This document shows, piece after piece, positions 23,740 through 32,745 of a DNA stretch of 43,252 nucleotides (the first letter of the stretch is position 1; every line of letters begins with the position of its first letter). The notes under the pieces were generated by a model, which was not told where the DNA came from, searched no databases, and saw only the letters and a list, made by a program, of their open reading frames with translations. The position numbers were made by a program, and so were the translations under genes. Source of the stretch: an uncultured Eubacteriales bacterium (GTDB lineage: Bacteria > Bacillota > Clostridia > Oscillospirales > Oscillospiraceae); the NCBI GenBank assembly GCA_900549475.1, contig UROF01000020.1:1-43252 (forward strand), written 5' to 3'.

Positions 23740-23768
23740 ATTTTACCACGCTAACGTGATAATGTAAA
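23740..23768 (-). promoter_or_regulatory. ABC operon promoter with operator in the spacer
   Basis: On the minus strand -35 TTTACA (23763-23768) and -10 TAAAAT (23740-23745) are 17 bases apart. The spacer and flanks hold a near-perfect palindrome, plus-strand TTACCACG-CTAA-CGTGATAA (23743-23762, one mismatch), so a bound repressor would block RNA polymerase directly. The regulator is not in this window. Confidence 0.7.
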
Positions 23769-23848
23769 GAAGAAACGAAGAAATATTTTTTTCGTACCCT
23801 CTTTTTTATGCTGTCTACTTAAAACAGGACGGGCCCGCGGCAAAACAG

Positions 23849-23888
23849 AAATACGGCCCTTCTGCCCGCAGGCAGAAGGGCCGTATTT
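23849..23888. terminator. Bidirectional terminator
   Basis: AAATACGGCCCTTCTGCC and its complement make a perfect long stem with loop CGCA. Exits are T-rich in both directions. It ends the SLH gene at 23936 on the minus strand and insulates the ABC operon promoter. Confidence 0.85.
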
Positions 23889-23935
23889 TCTGATGGAAAC
23901 GGTATGGCTCTCAATTTATCCGCAAAGGCGGCTGT

Positions 23936-26900
23936 TTAGGTCTCCAGCCAGCTCTCCCCGGCGGCTGTATACCGGTAAGTATGCGCGTTGGTGGCCTCCG
24001 CAACATCGTAGTAAGCCCAGTAGAACCTACTCACGTCGGCAAAATGGACCAGCATTTCTCTGTGGCTGTCAATATACGTCACATCCGCACTGCGGCCCAG
24101 CATCCGGTTGACGATAGCCGTCACCTCTGCCCGGGTGATGGTCTCCTTGGGGCGGAACGTCCCATCGCTGTATCCACCGATCCAGCCGTAGGCTACAGCG
24201 CCCACCACCTGCTCATAGTACCAATCCTCCGCACTGACATCGGAGAAAATGTTTTGTCCACCGGCGGGCAGCTTGGCAAAACGCATGGCGATCACAGTAA
24301 ATTCCGCCCGGGTGATCGCACGGTCAGGCTCATAGCGACCATCTCCCACACCGGTAATGATCCCAAGAGATGCCAGCGTATTGACCGCATCGGCATACCA
24401 CGCATCGGCGGGCACATCCTGGAAGCTGACGGTAACAGGTACCTCTTTGTCCAGCAGCAGGTTATAGAACATCTGCGCCGCTTCCGCTCGGGTCATCCGG
24501 CTGTCCGGGCCAAAGGTGCCATCGTCATAACCGTGGAGGTAAGCCATATGATCCTTGGTGTTCAGCCACTGGGACACGCCGGTATCATCGGGGCCAGGCT
24601 TCTGATCAACGGGGGCGAATACCGCCTGGATGGTGTGGTTCTTTCGGACATTGGCAAATGTATAGGTATCCATTGCCCCAACACTTATGCCGTCCACCAG
24701 CACATCTGTCAACTGATATCCATCCGCCGCCGCAATGGTAAAGGTCCTGCTGCCGCCGCTGACCACATAGACCTTGCCATGGGGGGTAATGGTTCCTCCT
24801 TCTCCGGCGGAAGCATCAATGACATACTGAATGGTGATCTCACCGCCGCCCCAGGCAAATACAGCGTAAATGGTATGGTTGGCCGTCACATTATAAAAGG
24901 TATAGCTGTTCACAGCACCTACGCTCACGCCGTCCACCAGCACATCCACGATATAGTATCCGTAGTCCGGCGTGATGTAGAAGCTCTGGCTGCCGCCCTC
25001 TGTAACAGACACTCTGCCGCTGGGAGAAATCGTTCCTCCCTGTCCGGCCATCGCTTCAATGATATAGTTGTCGTCCCCTTCTCCGCCGTCCTGGGCAAAC
25101 ACGGCATGGATGGTGTGACTATCATTCACATCGTGGAAGGTATGGCTGTTCACAGCGCCTACGCTCACACCATTTACCAGGACATCCTGCACATAATATC
25201 CCTCATCCGCAGTGATAGTGAATCCTTGGCTGTCACCCGCCGCAACTGTCACCGTACCACTGGGGGTGATGGTGCCGCCTGCTCCGGCTGTGGCGGTAAT
25301 AGTGTGGTTTTGCGAGGCTTCTTCCCAGTGAGCCGTGAACTCCAAAGCGCCTGTGACCGTCCCTGCCGGGATCGTCAGATTCTTCTGGGGGACCGTCTGA
25401 TCCCGGTATGTCCATCCTGCAAAGATATAGCCGTCACGGGTAGGATCTGTCAGAATGATCGGGTCATTGTCCGTATAGCTGTTTGGATTTCCCGGCGCAT
25501 TGGTGCCGCCATTCAGCACGTAGGTAATGGGGTAGGAATCCGGCCCATAAACGGCAGTCACGGTTATATTCTGAGAAATATTGGTGATATCCTCTGTCAC
25601 GCTCCATACACCGGCACGGCCCGAGGCGTCCTCGGGCACTGCCGGGAAGTCCGCAGTCGCCAGCGTTCCACCCTTTTTGACAAGCTTTGTATCGATGGTC
25701 TCCCCGTTGGCCACAAAGGTAACGGAATAGGGGTTCTGGAAGGTGACATTCTGAGACAGCTCAAATTTCTCAGGGATCTCCCAGCCTTCGAAATTGGAAG
25801 CCCGGGTGGGATCAGCCGTCCAGGTAAAGGTGTTGGCGGCTCCGGGCTCGGTACTGTAGGTCGTGCCCTCCGTCAGTTCCCAGCTCACAGGGATATCGTC
25901 CAGCCAGTTATTTTCCGACTCATCGCAACCCATTGTGCTGGTATATGCCCTCAGATACTCCGCGATCAGATCTTCCGCCGTAAGATAGATTTTATCAAGG
26001 TCATTGTCAATGAAATATTCATCCCAAAAATAGCTGTCCAGCCAATCCAGGACAATGTTTGCTTTTGTCATCCGGACATGGAGATTCATGGTGCTGAAGC
26101 CCAGCTGCGTATCGCTCTCGGGATGCCTACCGCCATCGGCAGATTGATACGCCTTTACAACGATCTGATAGTAGCTGTCCTCTAACCGCTCGTCAGACAG
26201 TTTGTTTACTGTAATCTTCTGTACCTTTGACCCGCTGCCTGTATTCGCACGATTATAAATGGATTCCTGGTAAAACGGGTCGCCACGGGGTACCTCAGAT
26301 CCGTCTACCACGTCACGGAATTCATAGGTATAATAGACATGCTTCCCCCAGGAACTGTCATTGGGATTGACCCCTTCGATATAAGGCCGTAAATAGGCAC
26401 TGACGTAGGTTCCTAAATCTATATCCAAAATTTCCCCGTTCTTGGTACAGACCACCTCAAATTGGCTGCCCATGTGCGGGTTCATTCTGACCTTGAACCC
26501 CACCGTTGGCATATCGTAAGCGAAGGTCGCTTCAATGGTGTGCTTTGCCTGTACGCCGCTGAAGGTGTAGCTGCTCACCGCACCCACGCTCTCGCCATCT
26601 ACTAGGACATCCGCGATCTTATAGCCCTCGTTGGGGGTAATGGTAAAGGTCTGGCTGCCGCCTGCCTCCACAGAAACCTCGCCACTGGGAGAGATGCTGC
26701 CGTTCGCCCCGGCAGTAGCGGTAATGGTGAAGCCGGTGGGCTGCTTCTCCTCCCAGGTCAGTCCCTTTTGGGTCAGCATGCCCTCAGCAGGCAGCGAATA
26801 GATGTCCTTCGAGTCAGCGCCATCCTTATAGACGGCAAAATACTGCTCTCTGCCTTCAGTACCGTCCTGGATTCGCAGCTCCCTGGCCGCGCTGGGAAAG

Positions 26901-28282
26901 GTATAGGCAAAGGCCTTTGCCCCGTTGGGAATATCGGACAGGCTGCCAGCCGTGGTCACGCCCTCCAGAAGATTGATGGAATCGGGCATCGCGCTGGTGA
27001 ACTGCACGTTCAAAATGGACCGGCCCGTCACAGTTGCCGTCTCATGGATGGCCAGTGCGCTCCCGGAAAAGGCCGTAACAGCCGCCGTACCGGAGATGGA
27101 GACTGTTCCGGCTTCGCCGCCGCTGCCGGCACCAATACCATTGCCACTGCCGCTGGCGGCATAGATGGTACCGCCAGTGATGGTGATACCGCTGCCAGCG
27201 GTAACCTTGGAGCTATTGCCGCCGCCGATGCCTGCACCATAGTACTTTCCATAGGCGTGAATGTCCCCGCCAGTTATGGTGATGGCCGGGAATTGCTGAC
27301 TGCCGCCGCCAATACCTGCGCCGTAGGCAGTCCCCGTGGCGGTTACGGTGCCGCCAGAAATGGTAATTGGCCCTATTGCTGGAGGGCCAGGTGGTGTGGT
27401 ACTGAAACCGCTGCCACCAATACCGGCACCGCTGCCATATGATGTCGAATCAGAAGTAGCGGTGATTATACCTGATTTTATAGTAATGGATTGATAACTG
27501 CTGCTTAATCCGCTTCCAATACCAGCACCACTGTTTGTTCCTCCGGTAGCAGTAAGGTGGATCTTCTCGCCCGCGCTTTCTTCGATGAGAATATCACCTA
27601 CCGTTCCACTGCTTCCGCCATAGCACCCGATTCCGGCCCCCTGGAAACCGCCGGTAGCTTCAATGGTACCGCCGTTGATGGTGATATTTCCGTTGGAATT
27701 CCCAGTAAGCATACCGATGCCCGGGTGATTTTGCCCGCCTTTGGCCACCAGGCTTCCACTGCCAGAGATCACCAGATTGGCATTGTTTTTCAATCCAATC
27801 CCAGCGCTTCCGGTGGAATATGTATTCTCGTCGCGCTTATCCATGTCGATGGTGTTGGTACCCTGCAAAACAATGTGTACATTGGAATTTTCCCCGCACA
27901 CGATGCCACCCACCTGGTACCCCTGCATATCAAAATTCGGCGCTTCGATCGTCACGTTCTCCAGGATCAGCGTGACTTTCTCCTCTGTAGTAACACCGAT
28001 CACTTCTCTCGTTGGGGCAGGTGTATACCCGTTCCAATCGTCTTTATTTTGCGACCGTGTCCCGGAAATGGTGTACGTTCCGCCTGCCGTGATCTGAATT
28101 TCTTTACTATTATTATCGCTGCTCACCTTCTCTGCGATTTCCCCCTCCTGGCAGGTGATGGTCAGCCCGAAGTAGGTATCGCTTAATCCCTCGTCCCCAT
28201 CTCCCTTCGCTATCGCCATCGTTGACAGCAGCGCAAGCATGGCACACATAGCCAGGGCTATCGTCAATACTTTTCGTATCAT
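23936..28282 (-). CDS. Giant S-layer-anchored surface protein with beta-helix and InlB-type repeats
   Basis: This is a 1448-aa exported protein. The Sec signal starts MIRKVLTIALAMCAMLALLS, with AKGDGDEG after the predicted cleavage. Residues about 100-480 are glycine-rich right-handed beta-helix-like sequence with repeated GAGIGG and ITISGG units. Four copies of an about 75-residue bacterial repeat follow, each with a GxxGGTISPSG start, YxxxDVLVDGVSVGAVNSYT and HTIxAVFA end; one sits near residue 560 and three near 1010-1250. An Flg_new-type region (TYVLNGGTNAPG, DPTRDGYIFAGWTY) lies between. The C-terminus carries three SLH domains (DGTFGPDSRMTRAEAAQMF, DGRYEPDRAITRAEFTVIA, DGTFRPKETITRAEVTAIV) that bind pyruvylated wall polymers. 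AAGGAGG supports the 28282 start. Likely an adhesin or surface scaffold; ligand unknown. Confidence 0.92.
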   Translation of the reverse strand: MIRKVLTIALAMCAMLALLSTMAIAKGDGDEGLSDTYFGLTITCQEGEIAEKVSSDNNSKEIQITAGGTYTISGTRSQNKDDWNGYTPAPTREVIGVTTEEKVTLILENVTIEAPNFDMQGYQVGGIVCGENSNVHIVLQGTNTIDMDKRDENTYSTGSAGIGLKNNANLVISGSGSLVAKGGQNHPGIGMLTGNSNGNITINGGTIEATGGFQGAGIGCYGGSSGTVGDILIEESAGEKIHLTATGGTNSGAGIGSGLSSSYQSITIKSGIITATSDSTSYGSGAGIGGSGFSTTPPGPPAIGPITISGGTVTATGTAYGAGIGGGSQQFPAITITGGDIHAYGKYYGAGIGGGNSSKVTAGSGITITGGTIYAASGSGNGIGAGSGGEAGTVSISGTAAVTAFSGSALAIHETATVTGRSILNVQFTSAMPDSINLLEGVTTAGSLSDIPNGAKAFAYTFPSAARELRIQDGTEGREQYFAVYKDGADSKDIYSLPAEGMLTQKGLTWEEKQPTGFTITATAGANGSISPSGEVSVEAGGSQTFTITPNEGYKIADVLVDGESVGAVSSYTFSGVQAKHTIEATFAYDMPTVGFKVRMNPHMGSQFEVVCTKNGEILDIDLGTYVSAYLRPYIEGVNPNDSSWGKHVYYTYEFRDVVDGSEVPRGDPFYQESIYNRANTGSGSKVQKITVNKLSDERLEDSYYQIVVKAYQSADGGRHPESDTQLGFSTMNLHVRMTKANIVLDWLDSYFWDEYFIDNDLDKIYLTAEDLIAEYLRAYTSTMGCDESENNWLDDIPVSWELTEGTTYSTEPGAANTFTWTADPTRASNFEGWEIPEKFELSQNVTFQNPYSVTFVANGETIDTKLVKKGGTLATADFPAVPEDASGRAGVWSVTEDITNISQNITVTAVYGPDSYPITYVLNGGTNAPGNPNSYTDNDPIILTDPTRDGYIFAGWTYRDQTVPQKNLTIPAGTVTGALEFTAHWEEASQNHTITATAGAGGTITPSGTVTVAAGDSQGFTITADEGYYVQDVLVNGVSVGAVNSHTFHDVNDSHTIHAVFAQDGGEGDDNYIIEAMAGQGGTISPSGRVSVTEGGSQSFYITPDYGYYIVDVLVDGVSVGAVNSYTFYNVTANHTIYAVFAWGGGEITIQYVIDASAGEGGTITPHGKVYVVSGGSRTFTIAAADGYQLTDVLVDGISVGAMDTYTFANVRKNHTIQAVFAPVDQKPGPDDTGVSQWLNTKDHMAYLHGYDDGTFGPDSRMTRAEAAQMFYNLLLDKEVPVTVSFQDVPADAWYADAVNTLASLGIITGVGDGRYEPDRAITRAEFTVIAMRFAKLPAGGQNIFSDVSAEDWYYEQVVGAVAYGWIGGYSDGTFRPKETITRAEVTAIVNRMLGRSADVTYIDSHREMLVHFADVSRFYWAYYDVAEATNAHTYRYTAAGESWLET

Positions 28283-28447
28283 CTTTGGTCCTCCTTGTGT
28301 CTGTTTCCGAAACACATACGCAGCCGCATCTGTCTCTTTATGGTTTGTATATACAACCAAAAAGGTCTTACTCGGTCAACGAGTTCGAGAAATGTGATTC
28401 TTCTGTGATATTGTGGCGTCCTAGTGGTACCACAGTATAGCATCAGC

Positions 28448-28491
28448 AAAAAGGTTCCCGAGGAACAAATTGTTCCTCGGGAACCTTTTTT
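28448..28491. terminator. Perfect hairpin with T-runs on both sides
   Basis: AAAAAGGTTCCCGAGGAAC and GTTCCTCGGGAACCTTTTTT flank a five-base loop. It insulates the SLH gene promoter region (28283-28447) from the relics upstream. Confidence 0.85.
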
Positions 28492-28571
28492 CACGGTGTA
28501 CCTGCGGCGATGATACCTATCATCCAGGCAGCCACTCACCGCATCGTCATGTAATTTTTATGGAGGCATCC

Positions 28572-28809
28572 TCATGCCTGCCGATTTTCTTCTTTAGCAT
28601 AATGGCAGGCAACAAAGCGATTGGGTTCTACTTCGCGCAGCTGCGGCTCTTCCTGGAAGCACTTTTCTGCTGCAAACGCTCAGCAAGTAGATGACCTGTA
28701 CCTAGATACATAATCCAGTGAAGGCACCAGCTCATCCAGCACGAGGGATTCCGGCCGGACCGTCAGTGCCCGCGCAATGCCAAACGCTGCCGTTCCTCCT
28801 CCTGCCGCT
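28572..28809 (-). pseudogene. Relic of an oligopeptide/dipeptide ABC transporter ATPase (OppF/DppD type)
   Basis: One minus-strand frame encodes GIARALTVRPESLVLDELVP then SLD, the degraded signature-downstream/Walker B/D-loop region of a peptide ABC ATPase. A TGA follows, then AEKCFQEEPQLREVEPNRF with VACHY, the typical C-terminal cysteine-containing tail of OppD/OppF. About 70 residues between the two blocks are missing, and the N-terminal Walker A half is absent. Walker B has lost its DEP (DEL). Clearly non-functional; it marks a deleted peptide transporter operon. Confidence 0.8.
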
Positions 28810-28829
28810 GTATGAACTTTGTTTTCCGC

Positions 28830-30534
28830 TTACTTGCTCAGCACATGGATTCTCGCCAGGATGGTGGCGGCCTCAGCCCGGGTCACGGGATCGCCCGGGG
28901 CCAGCTGACCGTCTCGCCCGTCAATGAAGCCTTTGCTAATGGCCCACGCGAAGGCGTCCTCCGCCCAGGTGATTCCGCCGATGGTCTGCCCCGCCAGACA
29001 GGCGATCACCGTCCACACCATGGAGCGGTTCATGGAGCCCTCAGGAGCGAAGGCGTCGTTGTCTACCCCACCCATGAGGCCGTTGGCGCTGGCATAGTCC
29101 ACCGCGTCATAGTACCAGGCATTGGCTGCCACATCGCTGTAGGGATTCACCCAGCCGTCAGGAATGGCGATGGTCAGGGCCCCTCCAGCAGTGCTGTCCT
29201 CGGGCACCGGCCGGAAGGTGACGGCAGCGGTCACATCACTGTTGGGCATGGTGAAGGCGTACTTTCTGTCACCCTCGAGGGTGACGGTGAGCGCATGGTC
29301 GTCCCTGTTGGTGACGATCACCTCCGCCACCTCGTAGCCCTTGTCAGGTGTGACGGTGATGGTAACCGTAGTGGTCATGGGGGCGCTCTCCGGCCAGACC
29401 TTCACGTCACCGTGGCTGCCGCAGTCCACGGTAATGTCATGGGAAGGGATGCTGAAGATCTCGCTCCACCCGGCTACAAGGGTAATATCCCTCTCCACCG
29501 GGGTGCTGAAATCGTACCTCCACCCGTCCAAATACCAGCCGGTGAAGCAGCAGCCCGCTCTGCTGGGCGCATCCGGCTCTGTGACTGCGGAGCCGCTCCT
29601 TACCGTCTGAGGGCTGACATAGCTGCCGCCGTTGGCATCGAAGGTGACCGTATATTGCATTATCAGGCCCAAGGCAGCCTCGCCGCTGTCATCCAGCAGT
29701 ATGTCGTAAGCATCATCGTCGGAGAAAAAGTAGTCCGCCGGGTTTGCCCCGACCATCTTCTCGCTCCATCCCCTGGTGACAGTGCCGGTGGAGGTTTCCA
29801 GCGTCACGCCGACGCGCGTGCCTTTGGTCACTCCTTCCTCGCCGATGGTAATGGTCGCCTGTTCGCTGCCATCAGGCTGGCGCAGACAAACATTGCTGGG
29901 GGTGGCCCCGTCCGTCTTGGTGTTGTCCGCGATGACGGGGTTACCAGACAGGGTGAAGCTGCCGTTGTACTCATACACATCCACGCCTCCACCATAGAGG
30001 CTGGCTTTATTGCCGGTGATAGTACCGCCGTTCAAAGTAAAGGTGCCGCCCCCATGGTGTCGGAGTCTCCGCCGGACACATACACCCCACCGCCGAAGTA
30101 GGCAGAATTGCCGGAGATAATGCCGCCTTCCATGGTGAAGTTGCCGCCGTTTTCCACATACACTCCGCCGCCGGAGGTGTCAAAACCATCCTCGTAGCCC
30201 AGTCCACCGGTAATGACGCCACTGTTTCCGTCACCGCAGTCACACAGGGTGAGGTCGGCGCCGCTGCCCACATAGATGCACTGCCCATTCAGGTTAAGCT
30301 CATAGCCGTTGAGGCAGAGGGTAACATCGCCGCTGACGGTGAGGGGGCAACGCCCCTATACGCCACGTTGCCCGACAGGTAGTAGCTGCCGCTGGATAGT
30401 TCGGTGGTAGTCTCCATCAGCGCCATCCAGCCGCTGTCAGTGCTGTGGTCACCGTGCTCCCCCGCTGCCAGGGCGGTGGCGGTCAGCAGAGTCAGGGTCA
30501 GAGGCAGGACCCACAGGAGCTTGTTCGCCCTCAT
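28830..30534 (-). pseudogene. SLH surface protein broken by two frameshifts
   Basis: Three consecutive minus-strand frames make one protein. 30534 to about 30345 gives a signal peptide (MRANKLLWVLPLTLTLLTAT) and the mature start. A second frame down to about 30040 holds beta-helix repeats (GGGVYVENGGNFTMEGGIIS). The third frame to 28830 has more repeats (TGNKASLYGGGVDVY), an Flg_new-like domain (VTFDANGGSYV...GWYLDGWRYDF) and two C-terminal SLH motifs (NPYSDVAANAWYYDAVDYAS, VTRAEAATILARI). The shifts lie in short G/C runs: GGGG/CCCC near 30340-30356 and CCCCC at 30049-30053. GGAGAG supports the start. It may be a real pseudogene or two sequencing indels; about 565 residues if restored. Confidence 0.8.
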
Positions 30535-30563
30535 ATTCCATCTCTCCTTTTCTGTCGAGTCGT

Positions 30564-30612
30564 CCAGGGGCCTTTTGCTCCGAAGCGCCGCTTCGGAACA
30601 GAGGGCCTCTGG
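30564..30612 (-). other. Structured 5' leader hairpin upstream of the broken SLH gene
   Basis: CCAGGGGCC and GGGCCTCTGG enclose a perfect CCGAAGCG/CGCTTCGG hairpin, 30-80 bases upstream of the ATG. It has no T-run, so it is not a simple terminator. Probably mRNA structure; no known riboswitch class is recognised. Confidence 0.35.
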
Positions 30613-30741
30613 AGATATTTGTTTTCACAATTACTGTACCACAAAAAAAGTGAAAAACGCGAACCTTGCGCATTTGTAAAATTCGCCCGCTGTTGGGCAG
30701 TCTTCACCTTCGGGAAGCAGCAGGCACAGCATGAAGGTAAA

Positions 30742-30772
30742 AAAAGAACTCCCGCAAATGCGGGAGTTTTCC
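30742..30772. terminator. Hairpin with T-run
   Basis: AACTCCCGC and GCGGGAGTT with loop AAAT, preceded by A5 and followed by TTTTCC. No intact gene ends here on the plus strand. The stretch 30613-30854 holds no convincing ORF. Confidence 0.6.
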
Positions 30773-30854
30773 TGTCTGCGGCATCCCTGTGGTCAGGGGA
30801 AAAGGGGTAGTGGGAAAAAATATCAAAATCATAAAAGGGGCTAAAAACAAATAA

Positions 30855-30890
30855 AAGCACCGGAAATTCTGATGAATTTCCGGTGCTTTT
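30855..30890. terminator. Hairpin with T-run next to the tRNA-Val fragment
   Basis: AAGCACCGGAAATT and AATTTCCGGTGCTT with loop CTGATG, followed by TTTT. It directly abuts the CCA end of the partial tRNA, as a terminator would for an originally complete minus-strand tRNA-Val gene. Confidence 0.8.
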
Positions 30891-30934
30891 GGTGGAGACT
30901 GCTGGACTCGAACCAGTGACCTCCTGCGTGTGAA
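30890..30934 (-). other. tRNA-Val(CAC) 3' fragment, probable attachment-site scar
   Basis: On the minus strand this is a tRNA from the anticodon loop to the CCA end. It contains TTCACAC (anticodon CAC, Val), the 3' anticodon stem GCAGG, variable AGGTC, T arm ACTGGTTCGAGTCCAGC, acceptor strand AGTCTCC, discriminator A and CCA. The 5' half (acceptor, D arm, 5' anticodon stem) is replaced by unrelated AT-rich sequence. Tyrosine integrases often recombine in anticodon or T loops and leave such a duplicate 3' end at the far junction. By orientation the inserted element lies at higher coordinates. Confidence 0.8.
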
Positions 30935-31171
30935 ACGAATCTGGTGTCAGTTAACATCTCATTTTTCTTGATTTCCCAAGGCTTCTTGGACGGTAAAGTA
31001 GTGGTTGCACAGTAGCTGGTGTCGTATTTTTGTCGTACAAAATTTTACCTTGGATTTCACTATGTCTCATATGCTGCGTACCTCTGCGCCCGGGAACCGG
31101 AGCGGCTACAGCTCGTTACAAAATGGCTGTATTCGGATGTGGCGCTCCAGTACAACACCAACTGACAGGCA

Positions 31172-31547
31172 GTGGAGCGAAATATTCCGCGCGGTATGCT
31201 CAACAGCTTCGTCATCGCGGCTTCCACCGCTCTGCTCAGTACATATTTTTCCGCGCTGACCGCCTACGGAATTCATACCTACGATTTCCGCCTCAAAAAG
31301 ATCGCCTTTACTTTCATCATGGCGGTCATGGTCACCCCCCAGCAGGTCAGCGCCGTAGACTTCTACCAGATGTGCGTGCGCCTTGGTTGGACCAACAGCT
31401 ACATCCCCCTGATCGTCCCAGGGGTGGCCGCTCCAGTCGTATTCTTCTATATGAAGCAGTACATCGAGAGCGTGTTGCCAATGGAGATCATTGACTCGGC
31501 ACGCATGGACGGCTCAGACGAGTTCATGACGTTCAACCGCATCGTAC
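31172..31547 (+). pseudogene. Truncated carbohydrate ABC transporter permease (MalG/UgpE type)
   Basis: A frame starting GTG at 31172 encodes NSFVIAASTALLSTYFSALT and YGIHTYDFRLKK, then SYIPLIVPGVAAPVVFFYMK, then the EAA-loop segment MEIIDSARMDGSDEFMTFNR. These are typical of the inner-membrane permease of sugar ABC importers. The first helices and the C-terminal third are missing. The frame runs directly into a transposase fragment at about 31545. Upstream in the same region an unrelated tail (EPERLQLVTKWLYSDVALQY) ends at a TGA, so the 5' junction is also broken. Confidence 0.8.
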
Positions 31548-31787
31548 CGGGAGCTCTACAAGCGGCGGAAAGAGACCATTGAACGGGTCTTTGCCGACGC
31601 CAAGGAAAAACACTCCATGCGTTATACCCAGTACAGAGGCTTGGTTCAGGTTGCCAACTGGGTGAAGCTTAAATTTGCTGCCATGAACCTCAAAAAACTG
31701 GCCAATTGGCTATGGAGGGAGAAGCTTTTTCCCTTCATTGATATCCTGCTCTGCACGCTTTGCGCCAAATACCACCCCGGCGCATAA
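31545..31787 (+). mobile_element. C-terminal remnant of an IS1182-type transposase
   Basis: An 80-codon frame reads YRELYKRRKETIERVFADAK, EKHSMRYTQYRGLVQVANWV and KLKFAAMNLKKLANW, ending HPGA-TAA. This is the conserved C-terminal DDE region (ETIERVFADAKEKH) of IS1182-family transposases. The N-terminal 80 percent is absent. It is fused to the sugar permease relic. Confidence 0.8.
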
Positions 31788-32035
31788 ACCGTAGATCGGG
31801 TTTCTCGACAGCCTGAAAATGCCGTTACTTTCACACAGCTACGCAGTGTGAAAGTCCTCGCTACGCTCGCCGCACGCCTTGCGCAGCAGGGCTTTGCGGG
31901 GCATTCAATTGGATTCGAGGCGGGCTTCGCCCCCTCGAGCTCCCCCTGCGCTGTGCAGCTTTCTACTCCTGAAGGAAGTTTTTCGACACGCTAGGGATAA
32001 GCAAAATAATTTGCTTCTCCCTAGCACCCACAGGG
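31788..32035. other. Non-coding remainder of the transposon-like relic
   Basis: No gene is supported here. The stretch contains inverted repeats TTTCACAC...GTGTGAAA (about 31828-31851) and CTAGGGATAAGCAAA...TTTGCTTCTCCCTAG (31991-32024). These look like the right end of the IS or a folded intergenic repeat. Confidence 0.4.
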
Positions 32036-32488
32036 TCACAATTTTAAGAAAAACAGGGTCTCTTCGCCGTTCCTCTCCCCATTTTCCGTAAAACCAAATC
32101 GCTTGTACAGCGAGATCGCTCTCCTGTTGCTCTCCTTCGTGGACAGCTTGATGTGATCCACCCCGTATTCTTGAAATAGGCGATGATTGCTCCCATGGCC
32201 AGGTGCCCGTATCCCCTTCCCTGACACTCCCTGTCGATCACGAAACGCCAGAGCCAGTACCTGTCGTTGGGTTCCTCACAGCCCTCGTCAAAGGCGAACA
32301 TGGTAAAGCCTACCACGCGGTCGCCATCGCAGATAGCAAAGGCTCTGGCCACTGTTGAGTCCTCCGCCGCCGTTGGCAGCGAGCTCTCGTTGAAGGCAAT
32401 GTACGACGCCCCCCACTTCTTCCTTCAGCCGAATACATGCCTCCATGTTGTCATCCGAGACCGACTTGAACTGAATGTCTGCCTCCAT
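32036..32488 (-). pseudogene. GNAT acetyltransferase with two frameshifts
   Basis: Three minus-strand frames make one acetyltransferase of about 150 residues. Frame one gives MEADIQFKSVSDDNMEACIR (from 32488). Frame two gives AICDGDRVVGFTMFAFDEG, RYWLWRFVIDRECQGRGYGH, the acetyl-CoA P-loop. Frame three gives HIKLSTKESNRRAISLYKRF and ends at 32036. The breaks fall in a C6 run near 32410-32416 and a TTT/AAA stretch near 32173. The family resembles spermidine/BltD-like N-acetyltransferases. Probably inactive unless the indels are sequencing errors. Confidence 0.8.
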
Positions 32489-32640
32489 TGATTTCTCCCC
32501 TCCCGCGGGCCAGCCCTGCTTTTTACAGCACTACCATATGGAAGCATAGTCGTCAATTTATATTGTGCTACTTGCATATAATTAGAAAATTATTGATATA
32601 AAAGTTAGGCAGAATTGGTCATTGCATTCCGCTCCTCTTA

Positions 32641-32681
32641 TTGTTAAACTATTAACAAATAAATGGTTAAATTTTTAACGA
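32641..32681 (+). promoter_or_regulatory. Two Rex-type operators upstream of adhE
   Basis: TTGTTAA-ACTA-TTAACAA (32641-32658) is a perfect palindrome that matches the Rex consensus TTGTTAANNNNTTAACAA. A second, weaker site, GGTTAA-ATTT-TTAACG (about 32665-32680), lies 24 bp downstream, centre to centre. Rex senses the NADH/NAD+ ratio and represses fermentative dehydrogenases, so adhE should be induced when NADH accumulates. No rex gene is in the window. 32489-32640 is AT-rich with no gene. Confidence 0.85.
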
Positions 32682-32745
32682 TTTATTGACGGACACAACT
32701 ACAATCTGCCGCCCCGCCTGCCGCGGGGGGAAAGGAGCGTCCCAA

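Noticed and set aside
24600..25320. Regularly spaced repeats inside the SLH gene, considered as a CRISPR-like or tandem DNA repeat.
   Set aside because: The repeats are about 225 bp, keep the reading frame and encode a known type of surface-protein repeat. No short identical repeats with unique spacers are present anywhere in the window.
23981..26185. Long open frame on the plus strand opposite the giant SLH gene (734 codons), and similar long antisense frames at 626-2482, 4626-6944, 7304-9514 and 10079-12298.
   Set aside because: They are shadow frames produced by GC-rich codon bias of real genes that have ribosome sites and domain matches. The antisense proteins have low-complexity composition and no recognisable domain.
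28690..28700. TGA inside the Opp ATPase relic as a selenocysteine codon.
   Set aside because: The gene also lacks its Walker A half, has a degraded Walker B and an internal deletion, so it is a dead fragment. No SECIS-like hairpin is evident after the TGA.
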